In this document: piece after piece, positions 42,691 through 46,019 of the stretch
How the letters are laid out: every line of letters begins with the position of its first letter
How positions within the stretch are numbered: position 1 is the stretch's first letter
NCBI GenBank assembly: GCA_003731685.1
Contig: RCNO01000018.1
Location: forward strand, 3,463 to 49,481
Direction: 5' to 3'
From: Bacteroidetes/Chlorobi group bacterium MS-B_bin-24
Lineage (GTDB): Bacteria > Bacteroidota > Ignavibacteria > Kapaibacteriales > UBA2268
DNA: 46,019 bases
The notes under the pieces: model-generated
What the model saw: the letters and a program-made list of their open reading frames with translations, nothing else
Told to the model about the DNA's origin: nothing
Database searches by the model: none
Position numbers and translations under genes: made by a program

Positions 42691-45600
42691 ATGAAGTCCT
42701 TTTCTAAAATTACTGTTTTAACAGGAAGCTTTTTGTTTGCTCTCCTGTTAGCGTTTGTTCCAATTCGTCTCTCGTCGCAGCCAACTAATTACTGCGTAGT
42801 GTATCCACCTGATATTCCCTCGGGGTACTCCTATGTCTATTCCTATTGCTATGGACCTCTTTATTATGGTTACATCGTTAATGTCAAAATTAGAGATGTA
42901 GCCACAGGTAATTGGGTTCTCGATTGGACAACAGGAGACAATAACTGCTACACATTCACCGGACAAGAAGCGAAGCTCAAACTTGGAAAATCTTATCAAC
43001 TCTACTTTACGTTCTATATGCCAGACTATTGGTATTGCCAATATATGACCCAATATAGCTATTATAGATATTGCTATGGGCTTGTCTGGCTCGATTGGAA
43101 TATTAATGGAAGTTTTCGTGATGCTAACGAATTTATTGGTGTGCAAACATTGGAATTGGCAAACTGGAATTCATCTACTTGCACTGGAACATATGGACCA
43201 TTTAACATTAATGTTCCAAACACCCAAACTGTTGGCAAAACTCGTATTCGTGTAGCCCACAATATGTTTGGCCACTATGGTGGTGTGGGTAGTACAGGTT
43301 GCTATTTGTATTATCTTTATGACTATCCACCATATTATTTCTACTACTATGCTTATGGAGAAGCAGAGGATTATGTCATCGACTTCCAACCCGATATCGA
43401 GGCAACCTTCCCAGCTGATGGAGACATTCTTCGCGCCAACGAAACCTATGACGGTAGCGATGCAAACCATCCACGCCCAATGGTTCGTATGGGTTCGACT
43501 CAACCCAGCGGTGCAATTCTCCGCTATCGAATTGTTGGACCCAAGCCCTCGACAAATGTTGTTTACGAAGGTCTCGACCCATCTACTGGTTCAATAGATA
43601 TTAATATGAGTGGTTATCGCCAATATAATATCCAAAGGGCTCGCGGAACATTTGCAACATCTAACGCCGGCTTCCGTTCCAATCGTGGTGGTGAGTATAA
43701 ATTGTATGTTTCTGTGGGAGGTACTGCACCACCAGCCGAAGCAAGTCCTTCGTTTACCGTTGCATGGGATAATGATATTTCTGTAACGGGCGTAGTTTCG
43801 CCAAAAACCAATGGTGCACCTCGATTTATGAAATATTTGCGAGGTCAGACAATTCGTGTTATTGGTACTTTCCAAAATACTGGTCTAAACACAGTTACCG
43901 ATTTCTATGCTTATGCTCGAATAGTCGACCCGAACGGCACCGAAGTTTACAACCGTACTGTGCACTTCGATGCGAACAACAACCCAAGGTATTCGCCTTT
44001 GCAGTCTGGTCAGAAGGTGGACCTTGAGTTCCCAACATTCTCGACCAATACTGTTGGTATATATAAACTATACCTTGATTGCGATTTGCAGAGCGCAGTT
44101 GACCAAGAAGATTACAACGACCATCTACCTCGTCAGGGTGACCCCGATTATACTTTCGAAATTGCTTATGAGTTCCAAGTTAAAGCAAATCGTGTTGTAA
44201 AACCACCGTTAAATGAACAGCTCATCGGGAACCGACCTTATATCCCAGCTGGTGAATTTAAGAATATGGGTGTAAGTGTTGCTTCCGACTTCCCGGTAAC
44301 ATTGGCAATCTATCGCCTGCCCGACACATTAAATGCTGTTTATCAAAGCACAATATTAGTACAAGATATTCAATCCGGAACATACAATACCCGCATTGTG
44401 GATTTCGATGTATTTATACCACGACAATCGGGTAACTATTTAGCCAAGATGTACTGCACACATCCCGAAGACCCTGTTCGCACCGACGATACCGTTTGGT
44501 CGTACTTTAGCGTGCTTGGTGGCTTGGCTGGAACCTATCGTGTTGGTGTTGGGCAAGACTTCCCGACCATCGACTCTGCTATGAATGCTTTGTTCTATCG
44601 TGGTGTTGCCGGCAATGTAGTCTTTGAACTCACCGATTCTTATTACCAAGTGAAAGCAAGGTCCTATGTCGACCCAACTGCGCCAGCTTGGGACTTCCGT
44701 TCTTGGATTTTGAATCTTGGCCATAATGCCGATTTGAATACAACCTATACTGTGACTTGGAAGCCCTCGACTCAAAAATCGCTAACTCGTGGAAGTATTA
44801 CAATTGACCTTGTCTCGCCAACTGGCAAAGGTATTGCCTTTGGTCAATCAATTAAGCCATCGAACGAATATTCGGTTTACCGTGAATACCAGACCAAGGG
44901 TTCAATTTCGAGGAAATATGTAAATACTCCTGGTTACATTATCTTCGATGGCGGTCCGCAGAAGTCGATTAAGCTTCGCCTTGTAAGCTATTCGAACGGT
45001 GGGCAAGCCATTTATCTCGGTCCCGGCTCACATCATATCCAAATCAAGAACTTGATAATTGAGAATGCTAATTCGAACATAGCGAATAAGACCTGGCTGC
45101 CAATGACTGCATATAGCCCGGTTTATGGATTTACATATACTCCCGATACTTTGCTGCAAGGTACACAAGTGTTGGCATATTCGGCTGGTGTTGTCTTGCG
45201 TTCCAATCTGCCTTATGACCAATTGGAGCGCGAACAATCACAGATTATGGGACTGGACACCATTCCTTGCAACAACAATGTAATCGAGGGTAACGAAATC
45301 AATGGCTTTGGCTATGGTATTGTTTCGTTGGGTTATGGTCAACTCTGGCGCGAAACCAATTACGTCAAATACTATAACAACAACAATACCTTCGCAAAGA
45401 ATACAATTTATAATGTTGCTAGTGCGGGTATCTTCCTTGGTTACGAGCAAAATTCCCAGGTTGTTGGCAATAGGATTTATAACGTAAATGGTGGTAGCCA
45501 ACCAGCTTATGGTATTGCTCTTGGTGGCTTAGGCTCTTCGAGCTACAAAGGTTACCACAACATAGGTATCACAATTGATAAGAACGAAATCAGCGGTGTA

Positions 45601-46019
45601 ACTTCGAACGTTAGTGCTGTTGGTATTAAAGTCGAGCAAGAGCAAAACACTTTGCCGCATCCGTACCTCGGCGAAGTCAAATATCCTGATGTTGCTGAAA
45701 GCATTCAAATTACCAACAACAGCATTTGGGGAATTACGACTGGAACAGGGAATGCCTATCGTGCTGGTATTCATTTGTTCACAGCTCGAAAGCCAAGTAG
45801 TGATATTATTGCTTACTTCACAACACCAAAGGCTCCCGGCTACTACACACGAAACGACAAGATTGCAAACAATACGGTCGTTGTTAGTCCAAATCCTGGA
45901 ATTGTTACTGCATATCCAGTCGCAGGCATTGGTATTCAAAGCGCCAAGAACACTGTTGTGAAGAACAATGCGGTTGCGTTGTTGGATATGAATGTCGACC
46001 CGAACAACGCAGTTTACGC
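42691..46019 (+). CDS. Very large secreted protein, GEVED then beta-helix (3' end outside window)
   Basis: The ATG at 42691 follows a GGAGG ribosome site at 42679-42684; the frame is open without a stop to the end of the window, over 1100 codons. Signal peptide MKSFSKITVLTGSFLFALLL ending near LSSQ. Residues about 30-240 form a GEVED-like domain: VWLDWNINGSFRDANEF, then TVGKTRIRVAHN and GEAEDYVIDF. This part is unusually rich in Tyr and Cys (for example CYLYYLYDYPPYYFYYYAY just before the GEAEDY motif). Ig-like segments follow to about residue 620, then, from about residue 740, a right-handed beta-helix of asparagine-rich coils (NNVIEGNEINGFGYGIVSL, NTFAKNTIYNVASAGIFLG, NNSIWGITTGT). It probably ends in a T9SS tail beyond the window. 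Likely a surface adhesin or structural protein; function not shown. Confidence 0.88.
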   Translation, partial: MKSFSKITVLTGSFLFALLLAFVPIRLSSQPTNYCVVYPPDIPSGYSYVYSYCYGPLYYGYIVNVKIRDVATGNWVLDWTTGDNNCYTFTGQEAKLKLGKSYQLYFTFYMPDYWYCQYMTQYSYYRYCYGLVWLDWNINGSFRDANEFIGVQTLELANWNSSTCTGTYGPFNINVPNTQTVGKTRIRVAHNMFGHYGGVGSTGCYLYYLYDYPPYYFYYYAYGEAEDYVIDFQPDIEATFPADGDILRANETYDGSDANHPRPMVRMGSTQPSGAILRYRIVGPKPSTNVVYEGLDPSTGSIDINMSGYRQYNIQRARGTFATSNAGFRSNRGGEYKLYVSVGGTAPPAEASPSFTVAWDNDISVTGVVSPKTNGAPRFMKYLRGQTIRVIGTFQNTGLNTVTDFYAYARIVDPNGTEVYNRTVHFDANNNPRYSPLQSGQKVDLEFPTFSTNTVGIYKLYLDCDLQSAVDQEDYNDHLPRQGDPDYTFEIAYEFQVKANRVVKPPLNEQLIGNRPYIPAGEFKNMGVSVASDFPVTLAIYRLPDTLNAVYQSTILVQDIQSGTYNTRIVDFDVFIPRQSGNYLAKMYCTHPEDPVRTDDTVWSYFSVLGGLAGTYRVGVGQDFPTIDSAMNALFYRGVAGNVVFELTDSYYQVKARSYVDPTAPAWDFRSWILNLGHNADLNTTYTVTWKPSTQKSLTRGSITIDLVSPTGKGIAFGQSIKPSNEYSVYREYQTKGSISRKYVNTPGYIIFDGGPQKSIKLRLVSYSNGGQAIYLGPGSHHIQIKNLIIENANSNIANKTWLPMTAYSPVYGFTYTPDTLLQGTQVLAYSAGVVLRSNLPYDQLEREQSQIMGLDTIPCNNNVIEGNEINGFGYGIVSLGYGQLWRETNYVKYYNNNNTFAKNTIYNVASAGIFLGYEQNSQVVGNRIYNVNGGSQPAYGIALGGLGSSSYKGYHNIGITIDKNEISGVTSNVSAVGIKVEQEQNTLPHPYLGEVKYPDVAESIQITNNSIWGITTGTGNAYRAGIHLFTARKPSSDIIAYFTTPKAPGYYTRNDKIANNTVVVSPNPGIVTAYPVAGIGIQSAKNTVVKNNAVALLDMNVDPNNAVY

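Noticed and set aside
43074-45939. Several minus-strand reading frames of 60-136 codons opposite the giant secreted protein
   Set aside because: They are antisense shadows of an uninterrupted plus-strand frame with a signal peptide and domain structure.

Overview
The window looks like a chromosomal piece of a free-living, Gram-negative member of the Bacteroidota/Chlorobi-Ignavibacteria side of the FCB group. The evidence is several secreted proteins with type IX secretion (T9SS/Por) C-terminal sorting domains, a TonB-dependent receptor, promoter-like TAnnTTTG motifs, AT-rich spacers and a FliW-CsrA pair. No taxonomic marker gene is present, so the exact lineage is not settled. Coding density is high and most genes are housekeeping.

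Layout. 1-9400: partial glycogen synthase, an LtaS-like sulfatase, a minus-strand run (nitroreductase, ftsH, HAD phosphatase, DedA), an orphan PAS histidine kinase and a crotonase. 9548-15867: two tandem minus-strand paralogues, each with an arylsulfotransferase-like propeller, Fn3-type repeats and a T9SS tail. Both are interrupted: three in-frame TAG codons and one frameshift in total. 16141-19791: ABC-2 permease, dciA, and an Omp28/thioredoxin-like T9SS protein whose signal peptide is one frame away from its body. 19849-25789: lysC-hemB, a leucine-rich-repeat protein, efp-accB-accC and tRNA-Cys. 25790-26407: a gene-free nest of palindromic repeats. 26408-29846: an M20 dipeptidase and an OPT peptide transporter. 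29957-34148: two secreted T9SS proteins (VWA domain; duplicated unknown domain). 34256-36806: secG and a TonB receptor. 36784-39112: fliW-csrA-receiver-hemC. 39311-42164: trmH, a dodecaheme cytochrome c and a STAS protein. 42165-42690: gene-free, with two palindromic repeats and a cluster of TTTACA/TGTAAA motifs. 42691-end: start of a very large secreted protein (GEVED then beta-helix).

How it fits together. The secreted proteins, TonB receptor, OPT transporter and dipeptidase suggest a heterotroph that uses proteins and peptides. hemB and hemC could supply the heme needed for the multiheme cytochrome. efp-accB-accC is a widely conserved operon.

Most unusual signals: (i) a 33-nt hairpin repeat (15-bp stem, 3-nt loop) present four times; (ii) the amber-interrupted arylsulfotransferase pair; (iii) an elongation factor P with Asn where the modified Lys normally sits; (iv) a cytochrome with 11 CXXCH and one CX4CH motif; (v) a recurring TAATTTTG-type promoter at a nearly fixed distance from start codons.
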